Source of the DNA: Phorcus lineatus
Taxonomy: Eukaryota > Mollusca > Gastropoda > Trochida > Trochidae
NCBI GenBank assembly: GCA_921293015.1
Contig: OV121086.1
Coordinates: 47,137,402 to 47,201,401, forward strand
Direction: 5' to 3'
DNA: 64,000 nucleotides
A program made the translations under genes and the position numbers. This document shows, piece by piece, positions 50,756 through 61,930 of this stretch. Under the pieces are notes generated by a model. That model worked only from the letters and a program-made list of their open reading frames with translations, made no database searches and was not told where the DNA came from. Position 1 is the first letter of the stretch. Every line of letters begins with the position of its first letter.

Positions 50756-51280
50756 ATACGTGTGAGTATAGTTATGGCGTGTACCAATGAGCTATTACAA
50801 AACATGTTGAGCTATTACAGACAGGGTGTTCTGACGGGCCATGGTAATACGCGCAAGTCTGTGTATGGTTAGGCTCACGGGCCATAATAATACGTACACG
50901 TATCTGTATGTTTGTGCTGACGGGCCGTGGTAGTACGTGCAAGTCTATGTATGGTTGTGCTGACCCGCCATGATAATACCTGCCAGTATTTGTATGCTTC
51001 TGGTGACGTGCCATGATAATATGTGAAAGTATTTGTATGTTTGTGCTGACGGGCCATGAAAATATGTGTACGTGTAATGTATGATTTTTGCTGACAGTAA
51101 TTGCATGAAGTAATTGCATGGCTGTGTGAACACGGGTGTAATATGTGTGCTGAAAAGTCATGATAAAAATTTGTGCTGGCGAGCAAAGATAAAGCGTGAG
51201 GGTATGACGCGTGTGCTTACAAGGCATGATAATACGTCAAGTTGTATATATGCGCTGACGAGCGTTTATAATACGCCTTC
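50756..51280. repeat. 43-bp minisatellite in unit B (~12 units)
   Basis: The unit is GTGCTGACGGGCCATGATAA followed by TATGTGCAAGTATTTGTATG and GTT. Copies are imperfect. The 151-codon minus-strand frame with MARQHKHT-like repeats is a by-product of the 43-bp period being read in all three frames. Confidence 0.9.
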
Positions 51281-51345
51281 TATCTTATGTAAGTTAATAC
51301 GAAAACGACTATCTAATATATCATATGTAAGCAAATGATATGTTG

Positions 51346-51415
51346 TGATGATGATGATGATAATGATAATGATGACGATTATGATGATGATAATGATGAT
51401 GAAAATTTGATACTG
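51346..51415. repeat. GAT/GATAAT microsatellite (unit B)
   Basis: An imperfect GATGATGATAATGATAATGA tract directly after the 43-bp minisatellite. The counterpart in unit C is at 59383-59422 and is shorter. Confidence 0.9.
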
Positions 51416-51951
51416 ATGATGGTAATTGTTCTAAATAAACTACTGTTGTGTTTGTAGTACAAAGCAGATTGTAGGAGACTGGTTAATGACCTGTTGTCAT
51501 TATGTTGTTGTGACCCGAGCCTCATCAAGGAACCTTGAGCGGAAATACTTTAATGATTTTGTCATGAATATCCTGGGTCTCATGATTAGCTTTTCAAATC
51601 AAACGCTCCAATTCTTTGAGTTTGTCTCCTTTCAAAGGTAATGCGTTTTAAAGATAAGAACCCTTGAAGAAGACTGAAAGTATCTCTCACTGTAAAGGGT
51701 ATGTGTCAGTTCAGAGTCAATTATTTGTTTAAAATATCAAATCACGACAAGTATTCAATACTGATATGTCCTTTCAATGCAAAATTGTAATGAAAATGAA
51801 TAACATGATTGTCTTGAGGATGATAATTATTCACATCTCTTATTTTAATTCTTTGAATCGAATAACTGAAATGAATTTAGAATAGTTACTCTTTTACTCG
51901 TTACAACTTTTAAGGTACCCACACATTTTCATAAACCATTCCACTTGGATA

Positions 51952-52137
51952 ATGTCTTTCACTCAGCTCACGCAAATACAAATAATAAAGCAGTATTTTC
52001 AGAAGAAGAGGGCCCACATAAACAAGTCTACTAATCGTATTAATAACAAAGTATTTCCCCTAAGTAATAAAGTGTCAATTAAGTTTTCACATATTCCTAT
52101 ACCAAGGTCTTTAGAGCTTTCTTTATTTAAGTCTTAA
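51952..52137 (+). other. Short ATG frame shared by units B and C (B copy)
   Basis: A 61-codon frame starting MSFTQLTQIQIIKQYFQKKR. The C copy (59942-60103) shares the first ~45 codons with a similar number of silent and replacement changes, then loses the frame through a one-base deletion in a T run. No family match. Possibly a fast-evolving exon, more likely noncoding. Confidence 0.2.
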
Positions 52138-52867
52138 CACCTCTCCTAGTCAAGAACACGTTTTACGAATTTAGAGAATTAGGAGACGTGCTAAGCAATT
52201 GACAGCAACGTCCAAATGATTGATGGCGACAAGAAAAACTAGTTAAGAGGAGATATTTGCTCCCATACCTCTGAAAACATCAGGCCATACGGACATAATC
52301 TTGATGAATATACTCTTGATTGAATTTGTCAAGCATATTATTTGAAAAATTTGGCTGAATTTAAGGGGATTGAAAGATATATCAGGATGATATCCTCATC
52401 AGTTGTGACACCTATCTATCAACTTTTGTTACAGATGCAATTATAACAAAGGGATTGTTACATTTCATTGAATATATGGTTATATTGATTTTGTTTGGAT
52501 GCCGATAAATAAATGATTTTTTTTAAAACTACAAAGTAACAACATATTCACATACAAAGTATTTTATTTACTTTGTTATTTAAGTTTTGATCATTACTCT
52601 TATTCAGATTTAAATTCCGAATGCACCATAAACATTATATTCATAGGTCATATTATGTCATGACATAGATTACAAGATACATACATCCTCATGGCAAAAT
52701 TAATAGTGCTGATATAAACAAGATACTGAACTGAAAGCGAGAGATAATACATTTTTCAAGTTTATTTTGTTTTGATCATTGCATTTCTGTTCCGATGTGT
52801 GAAAATATTTTATGGGTTAAAGTTCAAGAGTTCCTGGAACAATGATCTGACATAACACGTGCTCTTA

Positions 52868-52875
52868 TGACGTCA
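52868..52875. promoter_or_regulatory. Palindromic CRE-like site TGACGTCA (unit B)
   Basis: A full 8-bp CREB/ATF consensus, retained in both corresponding blocks of unit C (60813-60820 and 61484-61491), although sequence beside it has changed. Confidence 0.35.
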
Positions 52876-53019
52876 CCTCCGACCATTTCGTGCGAAACAA
52901 ATGTAACATAAGAAATTTGATTTGATTAAACATGCAATCTTCTCTGAAATGACGACAATCGCAATACTATCTTCTAGAATCAGTAATAGTTGAAGATGAA
53001 TAATGTGTCTAAGAGAATG

Positions 53020-53085
53020 AGTGAGTGAGTTGGGATTTAGCATGTTTTCAACACTATTCAGTTATTTAACACGTGGATGAAAATC
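53020..53085 (-). mobile_element. SINE 3'-end scrap (unit B)
   Basis: GAGTGAGTGAGTTGGGATTT followed by AGCATGTTTTCAACACTATT and CAGTTATTTAACACG parallels the complement of the intact SINE's last ~55 bp. Equivalent scraps lie in unit C at about 61025-61085 and 61633-61692, so the insertion predates the duplication. Confidence 0.7.
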
Positions 53086-53555
53086 ATCCAAAGAGAGGGA
53101 ACAGATCATTGAGGAAAGGGATCGATATGAGAACGGAAAGAAAGTTAAAGTGAGGGTAAAACAACAGTTTTCAAACTACTCACCACGTATTGAGTCAGGT
53201 GGTGGCCTTTAAGAAAACGCTTAAACGTAAAAAGATTTCTGGTGTAAAAGACTGTCAATTATTTTGACTCGATTGCCAGGTGTGGAATGTCTACTGATTA
53301 CCCAATATAATCATTGAAAATCTTTGCTTCCACCAAAAGGTACTTTTTTTTATCGAGTTCCTCTGTCACTGAGAACTGCTTACAAGTTATCAGATATTCT
53401 CTTTCATCAGGAACAAATTACGTAGCTGAAACAACAAGGACGCTTAAGTGATTACTTGTTTCTTAAAGACTCATTAGCGTTATAATTTCAAATGTCTAAG
53501 GTATTCTTGTTTCTTTTTTGATAAACGTTTTATAACAGAAATCCCTTTTACATAA

Positions 53556-53732
53556 ATGGACTCCGGTCAAGGGCAGCACAGGCCGCATTTAAGTAATTTC
53601 ATCATCCAAAACTGTGCTCCACAGGAGATATCGCTTGTGGGAGATAAAACGATATCTCCTCCAGTAGAGTTTGAACTTTGTCCTGCTACAGTCAAGTTCA
53701 TGACATCACAATTGTCTTACATCATCAAGTAA
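53556..53732 (+). other. Short ATG frame shared by units B and C (B copy), hypothetical
   Basis: A 58-codon frame starting MDSGQGQHRPHLSNFIIQNC, preceded by an acceptor-like TTTTATAACAG (about 53527-53537). The C copy starts MDSSQGQQKPLLSKFIIQNC at 62195 and diverges after 23 codons because of a one-base deletion. Most differences change the residue. A perfect 11-bp stem (GGAGATATCG and its complement around 53620-53660) lies in the B copy only. Not recognised. Confidence 0.2.
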
Positions 53733-53790
53733 TGCCATCAAAATGCCATTGCGTCATAAACATGACGACGTCACATTGCTATGACATCAT
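53701..53790. promoter_or_regulatory. Cluster of CRE/AP-1-like half sites (unit B)
   Basis: TGACATCA (53701), CGTCA (about 53752), GACGTCA (about 53767) and TGACATCA (53782) lie within 90 bp. The array is retained in unit C at about 62355-62450. Confidence 0.3.
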
Positions 53791-55640
53791 CGAACTGAGA
53801 GTCTTATAGCAGTGCAGTGTTCAGAAATTTACATTTTCTTTAATCGAAATGAAAAATGATTTCATTTGATGATCCATTCACACACAAAAAATAGCCTGAT
53901 GATATAGAAAAAACACTCATTAAAACACTCTGTGCTTGACAGAGTATAATGTCTATAACATCCATTTTGTATAAAATACATCTTCTTGGCTTTCGCTGAA
54001 AGATATGTTTTTTTCTTCAATGACATACCTGTTATAATAGATTGTCTTATGTTTTTAAAATCAAATGTAGTTTTCAAAACTTTACAAACATTAATAAAAG
54101 CAATTGGCAAATATCAAAAGTAGATAAAAAACATCACCAGTGTGTACATTATTTCTTAATCCAAATATAACAAGTTGCAAGTTAAACTTTTTGTTGTATG
54201 TTTGTGAGGTATTGTTTTACATTTATGATGGTGAATGTCATTCTGTAAAGACTGCCAATAGATATTACATGCAGTTTATGATGAAACAAATTTCACCTAC
54301 TTTTCATACACATAGTGTGCAATTCACATTACTCATTAAAACGTGATAAAAACATGTTGCGGCAATGAATTGATAAGTTTACTTCTTCAAAATAGATGCT
54401 GGATCTCCTACATGTGGACAAAGGTCAGTCTATTGCATTTTCTTTGACATTTCGATTTGCCTGCAAATTCTTAGATTTTCCTTTTATCTTTAAGATATTT
54501 AGTTTGCAATATTCTTGCTGTCGCAGTACGGACCAGAAAGAATTTTCTCTTTGATTTGTTGTAAACTAAACTTTGATTGATTGCAACTTCAAAGATATTT
54601 TTACAATACATTTGATCTGGCAATATATTTACCTACATAGAACTATTATTTCAGCTATGAATTAACATTGTGCATCGCTTCGGTAGAACCATGTTATTAC
54701 AATTTCATACAGTTGTAAATTAATGGCCAAAAGGGATACAAATGTTATATCTGAATTTCCAATTTAAAATAATAAGATGCCATTTGCTTTAAAAGAAATA
54801 GTTTTAACTGAAGGTATTCATGATCACAAAATTGCTAATAGTTGACTAATGAGTTTGCAGCTTTGCTCTGTTGATACTCAAGCTGTCTAGCACAACTCCG
54901 TGGGTTAAATTAAGATACTTAGATTTATTTGTCTAGGTTAAATTACCACAAGAATACTGAGTGTTTATTTGTGCAAATAACAATTAATATTGTGTTAGGT
55001 AGTGTCATTTCACGAGACCACAATGTTCACAAAGGCATTAGAAACTCAAGATAACGTGTTGTTTCCATAGCAATACTAACCTGGAGGATAATTGCAAATA
55101 GCTCCAGGCTGGATCACTCGTTTCTGCTGTACCATTGAAGAACTGTGACGAATGTCTGGTTTATTTTTGTCATGTAGGTAACTGGGGCATACTGTTTCCA
55201 TACACACAACATATAACTATGGATGTGACTGTTATACGACATTTGATCTGTTAAAGATCATGAAGAGAAATATTTGATTACTTTTTAATATCTAATGTAA
55301 TAATATTAGGTTTTCATCGCCAAATGATATTTGGAATTTGCAAACATCATCAAAAACTTAATTTTCCATCTGAATTTCTCCATTTTTATATACATAATTC
55401 CACGGCTGGACAATAGTTTGCCTCAATTATATTCTATTTTAATTACTTAATTAACATCTACATCATCTACAAACGAACTTATCATATATCATTACTAAAT
55501 AAAGAGTGAACCAAGAACATCAACACAGTAACAAAAAGGTGAAATAAACTCAGAGGCACCAACTTTAGTTATTGTGCTTATTGTGATGTGTCAATATAAT
55601 ATATAAATGAATTCTTTAACGTTTAGTAATTATGAACCAT

Positions 55641-56000
55641 TACCAAATGTCACTGAGATTATTTCTTAAAAATTCAATCATAGTGTTTCAAGTTCGTGAT
55701 GTCACAAATGTAATGTTTTCCTTCCGACAAACTCCACAGAAACAAATATTATGTTGCATACTGCTGATACAGTTAGTGGATATTCTTTTAATTGGAAGTT
55801 TTTAATATGAGATAACCTAACACATTTGTGTTTTTCTTTTGTAAAAATATGAAATAAAGAAAAAAGGAACTGTTTTCAAATGTCTGAAATAACAATTTGT
55901 TTGTAATGAAATAACAGTTATAACATAACATCTACTAATGAGGTTATAGCAATTATTTAAGAAGGATATAAGAATTATCGTAAAACAAAATAATTTTTTT
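55641..56000. other. Junction between units B and C
   Basis: Unique A+T-rich sequence that has no counterpart at the end of unit C, where the next unit appears to begin directly. Nothing else recognised. Confidence 0.5.
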
Positions 56001-56122
56001 TTATGGAAATTGAAAATTGAAAGTTATCAAATACATATTTATACCCTAATGCCTTCAAAAAGCAAATGTATAAACAAGGGTTGATTACATTGTTAAATAT
56101 CCAATGTTTGTTGAAGGATATT

Positions 56123-56433
56123 ATTAGTTGTAACGAAAGGTTTTATGCAACGAGCGAAAGGTTTTATGCAACGAGCGGATCGCGAGTTGCATAAAACCTT
56201 TCAAAGGAATAAAATATCCCTATCTTACCCTTAACGGAATGTTATAACAAATTTATCTAACCAAATGTCTTAATGTATTATTGAAAAGACAAACAGAAAT
56301 GATTGATTGACGTGGAAGCACGCTTTACTCATGTAGCGGGGTATAAGTGATAAATCATCCCTTGGTGACTGTGTATATGGATATTTGTTAAGGGTCACGT
56401 GGACCAATCAGAGATTGGCATTCTTACATGAGG
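56123..56433. mobile_element. Hairpin-bearing insertion present only in unit C
   Basis: In unit B GAAGGATATTTTTCTTTAAT is continuous. In C it is split after GAAGGATATT, with about 310 extra bases, and resumes at AGGATAATTTTCTTTAATC, giving an imperfect ~8-bp duplication (AGGATATT / AGGATAAT). The insert holds a 21-bp direct repeat (56134 and 56155) and the hairpin at 56156-56202. No ORF of note; class unknown. Confidence 0.6.
56156..56202. repeat. Perfect 17-bp stem hairpin
   Basis: GAAAGGTTTTATGCAAC (56156-56172) and its exact complement (56186-56202) flank a 13-nt loop GAGCGGATCGCGA. The loop resembles the core of the hairpin at 15.75 kb (GAGCCGCGAAGCGGCGAG). Confidence 0.93.
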
Positions 56434-56879
56434 TAGGATAATTTTCTTTAATCAACAAGTGTTTTCATAACACATGACAAGCGGTGCAATTTTATCTGTC
56501 AAACTCCACATTCCTCAACAAATGTGATAGAAATATATGTATGTCTCAGATTATAGCAACCATAATACCTTTCTAAACCAACGAAGCAAAACCATAACAA
56601 AAAAGAACAACAAAAAACAAATATAAATTGCTTTGGGATATTGCTGGATCTCACCGAATCAATACTTGATGTAGGAACCCGTCTTGAATAGTATAGCTAA
56701 TTTAATTCCACATTGCTTATTTTATTATTATTATTGTAGCTGAAAGTGTCTATCATCAATATCAACATTCAGATCATCTTAACCTAAAACTCATTACATA
56801 TGACCTCCACAGTGCAAAGTTAAATATTTGGCTACAGATTGAACATTAAAAGAAAAGAGATAACAGCTTCAAATCATAT

Positions 56880-57066
56880 TCAGGAAGCTTTAGTAAATGC
56901 CTTGTGAAACAACATCTCTTCCACAACATGTTAATTCAACTGGACATAATGGGATTAACGAGCTCAATCTCCAAGATTATCTGCTATCAAATGGACTTCC
57001 AGGTCTTTGAACATCCAGCAAGTCACAAATTACACATCTTGTCATTTGCCATTCAAGTGGAATAAT
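56880..57066 (+). repeat. Dispersed-family copy 4 of 4 (unit C)
   Basis: Almost identical to copy 3. The frame reads QHLFHNMLIQLDIMGLTSSI, then MDFQVFEHPASHKLHILSF, and stops at TAA about 57063. Confidence 0.8.
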
Positions 57067-58639
57067 GTTAACTGATAGCATTAATCTTCATTCTTGAAGA
57101 TGGTGTTCAACATTCCCAGTGACCAGACGGCCTGGTTTTGTTCAGTGGAAAGTACAATTTGATCTGTTATTTAATTTTGTTCTGAAAGTATTACTTCTGA
57201 TTAAATGTGTCTTGCACCAAGCTGAATCTTTGTAAATATTAATATGGATAAACAATAACGCATTCTGTTTCAAAATTGACTTTAAGCAAGCTTTACATTG
57301 ATAATCTAACATTATAAATAATTGTACATATATATATATTGACCAATACCGAACGTTGGTGTACATAATTTGTATCTATAAGTGTGACCTTTTTTATCAT
57401 TAATTCCATGATAGACAAATGGTTATTTTATTTACATTAATTTCTGACGAAAGAGTGGGTAGTGTGTTTAGATATACACAAACTTTCTAATGTTTTTCGG
57501 GTAAAGGTTTGTATCTGAAAATTTGTTTTTCCTGAATACAGACAAAGATTTTTTCATTATATTTACAATCGATAATAGGAATCACGTACTATAGAATATT
57601 ACAGTTATCCGGTAAAAACTCAAAAATTGGAGAAAAAACATCAAAATCAAAACAAGAAACAGTGCCAGGCTATTCAATATTTATCAATTAATCTTCAAGT
57701 TCAGTTTTATATTACTTGTGACCTACCACCTCTTTGAAGGAGGCAATATCTTATAGCGTTAACCTCGGCCAATAGTTAGGGTTATTGAGCAATTTACCTT
57801 TCATTCATTGCCAGATCATAAACATGAGGTAATATTTTTGGGGAAAATACGTTATAAAATCTGAACTTTATAGGGGAATCAGTGTTTAATATCTTGTAAC
57901 ATATGCAAATCAAACAAGTACATATTTGAAACTGCCGAGCAATGATGTTTAATAACTGATGAAAAGATAAGGTGAAGATTGAATTGACCTGGTTGAAGTG
58001 ATAATAGTTTTTAAACCAATATGAAAGTAAATTGCTCCAGATCATTTTCCAAATCTTTTTTTCAACCTTTCTTACTTATGGATAAATAAATGATTACCCT
58101 GCTCTATAGAGAAAACATCATTATTTGCTTTAAATTTCTAATGCATTCCTGTAAGTAGTATTCCTATTTCACATTAAAAAAAATATGCTTATAATCTTTT
58201 TGTCATGAACTATTGCTGAAGACCCAACGTAAAACATCAGAGTTTCAATTCACGTTGATTTATAACATTACTTTCAGATAAGTCACATCTCTTTATCTCT
58301 TTTTGCCTTTAAGTATATCATAAAGTAAGCAAAATAATTGGACATGTCGCAGTTCATGACATTCCATTTTTCAAGCTGTAGATCATTTTTAGATTTTTTG
58401 TACTATAATTCATAGAACAGAACAGAACTTTATTCTATTCTTTCCAGTGATGAAGCCACTAATTATATCGTGTCATTACGACTTCTGGCAATTTAAACCC
58501 AATTGAAATTTTTTTTAAACTATTATGACGTTATATTATGTAAATCTTATTTTGATACTAATCAATTTGAGTTGGTATAAATGCGTATCACGACCGTATA
58601 ATAAAAGGTAAAACAATACTCCAGAGAATAAGTTGCGAT

Positions 58640-59300
58640 TGCTGACGAGTCATAATAATACGTGTGAGTATAGTTATGCTGTGGACTAATGAGCTATGAC
58701 AATACATGTTAATTTTTTGTATAGGGTGTGCTGACGGGCCACGATAATATGTGCAAGTACTTGTATGGTTGTGCTGACGGGCATGATAATACGTACACGT
58801 ATCTGTATTTTTTTGCTGACGGGCCGTGACAGTACGTGCAAGTCTATGTATGGCTGTGCTGACGGGCCATTGTAATACTTGCCAGTATTTGTATGTTTGT
58901 GCTGACGGGCCATGATAATATGTGCAAGTATTTGTATGGTTTTGCTGATGGGCCATGATAATATGTGTAAGTATTTGTATGGTTGTGCTGACGGGCCATG
59001 ATTATATGTGTAAGTCTATGTATGGTTGTGCTGACGGGCCTTGTTGATATGTGTAAGTCTATGTTTGGTTGTGCTTATGGGCCATGAAAATATGTGTAAG
59101 TCTATGTATGGTTGTGCTGACGGGCCTTGTTAATATGTGTAAGTCTATGTATGATAATACGTGTGAACACGGGTGTAATATGTGTGCTGATAAGCCATGA
59201 TAAACTTTTGTGCTGGCGGGCAAAAATAAGACTTGAGGGTATGACGTAAGTGCTTACAAGCCATGATAATACGTCAAGTTGTATATATGCGCTGACGAGC
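58640..59300. repeat. 43-bp minisatellite in unit C (~15 units)
   Basis: Same unit as in B but with more copies and a more regular block at 58900-59130 (GGTTGTGCTGACGGGCC recurring). The minus-strand 122-codon frame is a repeat artefact. Confidence 0.9.
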
Positions 59301-59382
59301 GTTGATAATACACCTTCTATCTTATCTAAGTTAATACGAAAACGACTGTGTAATATATCATCTGTAAGCAAATAAGATGTGG

Positions 59383-59422
59383 TGATGATGATGGCGATTA
59401 TGATGATGATGATGATGATAAT
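59383..59422. repeat. GAT microsatellite (unit C)
   Basis: GATGATGATGGCGATTATGA followed by further GAT units; counterpart of 51346-51415. Confidence 0.9.
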
Positions 59423-60654
59423 TTGTTCTAAATAAACTACTGTTGTATTTGTAGTACTGAGTGGATTATAGGAGACTGGTAAATGACCTGTTGTCATTGT
59501 GTTGTTGTGACCCGAATCTCATCAAGGAACCTTGAGCGGAAATACATTAATGATTTTGTCATGAATATCCTGGGTCTCATGATTAGCTTTTCAAATCAAA
59601 CGCTCCAATTCTTTGAGATTGTCTCCTTTGAAAGGGAAAGAGTTTTAAAGATATGAAGCCTTGACGAAGACTGACATCAGCTTCCACTGTAAAGGGTATG
59701 TGTCAGTTCAGAGTCAATTATGTGTTTAAAATATCAAATCACGACAAGTATTCAATACTGATATGTCCTTTCAATGCAAATTTGTAATAAAAGTAAATAA
59801 CATGATTTTCTTGAGGATGATAATTATTCATATCTCATATTTTAATTCTTTGAATCGAATAACTGAAATGAATTTAGAATAGTCACTCTTATACAAATTT
59901 TAAGGTACCTACACATTTTCATAAACCATTCCACTTGGATAATGTCTTTCACTCAGCTCACGCAAATACAAATCATAAAGCAGTATTTTCAGAAGGAGAG
60001 GGCCCACATAAACAAGTCCACTAAACGTATTAATAACAAAGTATTTCCCCTAAGTAATAAGCTGTCAATTAAGTTTCACATATTCCTATACCAAGGTCTT
60101 TAGAGCTATCTTTATTTAAGTCTCAACACCTCTCCTAGTCAAGAACACGTTTTACGAATTTAGAGAATTAGGAGACGTGCTAAGCAGTTGACAACAACGT
60201 CCAAGTGAAAAAACTAGTTAAGAGGAGATATTTGCTCCCATACCTCTGAAAACATCAGGCCATACGAACATAATCTTGATGAATATACTCTTGATTGAAT
60301 TTGTCAAGCATATTATTTGAAAAATTTGGCTGAATTTAAGGGGATTGAAAGATATATCAGGATGATATCCTCATCAATTGTGACACCTATCTATCAACTT
60401 TTGTTACAAATGCAATTATAACAAAGGGATTGTTACATTTCATTGAATATATGGTTATACAAAGTAACAACATATTCACATACAAAGTATTTTATTTACT
60501 TTGTCATTTAAGTTTTGATCATTACTCTTATTCAGATTTAAATTCCGAATGCATCATAAACATTATATTCATAGGTCATATTATGTCATGACATAGATTA
60601 CAAGATACATACATCCTCATGATAAAATCAATAGTGCTGATGGAAACAAGACTC

Positions 60655-61930
60655 ATAACTGAAGGCGAGAGATACAAAATGTTTCAAGTTTATTTTGTTT
60701 TGATCATTGCGCGTGCGTTTCTGTTCAGATGTGTGAAAATAATTTCTTATCAATGCTCATAGGTTAAAGTTCAAGAGTTCCTGGAACAATAATCTGACAT
60801 AACACACTCTTATGACGTCACCTATCTGACCATTTCTTGCGATAGAAATGTAACATAAGAAATGTGTACCTTGCATAAGATAAACATGCTTCATCTGACT
60901 TAATACCTTAATTTGTTCGATAATTCTAACTTGATTAAACATGCAATCTTCTCTGAAATGACGACAATCGCAATACTATCTTCTAGAATCAGTAACAGTT
61001 GAAGATGAATAATGTGTCTAAGAGAATGAGTGGGTGAGTTGGGATTAAGCATGTTTTCAACACTATTCAGTTATTTAACACGTGGATGCAAATCATCCAA
61101 AGAGAGGAAACAGATCATTGAGGAAAGAGATCGATATGAGGACGGAAAGACGGAAAGAAAGGTAAAGTGAGGAGAAAACAACAGTTGTCAAACTACTCAC
61201 CACGTATTGAGTCAGGTGGTGGCCTTTAAGAAAACGCTTAAACTTAAAAAAAATTCTGGTGTAAAAGACTGTCACTCATTTTGACTCGAAAACCAGGTGT
61301 GTAATGTCTACTGATTGCCCCATATAATCACTGAACTGAAAGCGAGAGATAATACATTTTTCAAGTTTATTTTGTTTTCATCATGGCATTTCTGTTCCGA
61401 TGTGTGAAAATATTATTTTAACAATGCTCATGGGTTAAAGTTCAAGAGTTCCTGGAACAATGATCTGACATAACACACTCTTATGACGTCACCTATCCGA
61501 CCATTTCGTGCGATACAAATGTAACATGAGAAATTTGATTTCATTGAACATGCAATCTTCTCTGAAATGACGACACTCGCAATACTATCTTTTAGAATCA
61601 GTAACAGTTGAAGATGAATAATGTGTCTAAGAGAATGAGTGAGTGAGTTGGAATTTAGCATGTTTTCAACACTATTCAGTTATTTAACACGTGGATGAAA
61701 ATCATCCAAAAGAGAGGGAACAGATCATTGAGGAAAGGGATCGATATGAGGACGGAAAGACGGAAAGGAAGTTAAAGTGAGGGGAAAACAACAGTTTTTT
61801 AAACTACTCACCACGTATTGAGTCAGGTGGTGGCCTTTAAGAAAACGCTTAAACTTAAAAAGAATTCTGGTGTAAAAGACTGTCAATCATTTTGACTCGA
61901 AAACCAGGTGTGGAATGTCTACTGATTGCC
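60655..61930. repeat. Tandem duplication internal to unit C (~675-bp period)
   Basis: CTGAAAGCGAGAGATAATAC (61335) repeats CTGAAGGCGAGAGATACAAA (60659). Both halves then carry the GGTTAAAGTTCAAGAGTTCC block, TGACGTCA, the SINE tail scrap, CACGTATTGAGTCAGGTGGT and GGTGTAAAAGACTGTCA in the same order. Unit B has one copy (about 52733-53310). Confidence 0.9.

Larger units (their letters stand above)
47146..55640 (+). repeat. Unit B of a tandem segmental duplication
   Basis: From about 48290 this segment is matched in order by unit C (from about 56030): the dispersed-family block, the 43-bp minisatellite, the GAT microsatellite, a GAATCGAATAACTGAAATGA block (51855 and about 59852), a CRE-containing block, the short ATG frames and an AACAATTAATATTGTGTTAG block (about 54979 and 63330). 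By eye identity is about 90-95% with small indels. The part 47146-48290 is matched only by unit A. No recognisable gene. Confidence 0.88.

Noticed and set aside
50772-51227. 151-codon minus-strand frame with repeated histidine/threonine-rich segments, and its 122-codon counterpart at 58588-58956
   Set aside because: Product of the 43-bp minisatellite, readable in several frames; copies differ by frameshifts between units.
57770-57786. Telomere-like TTAGGGTTA
   Set aside because: A single occurrence; no tandem TTAGGG array.
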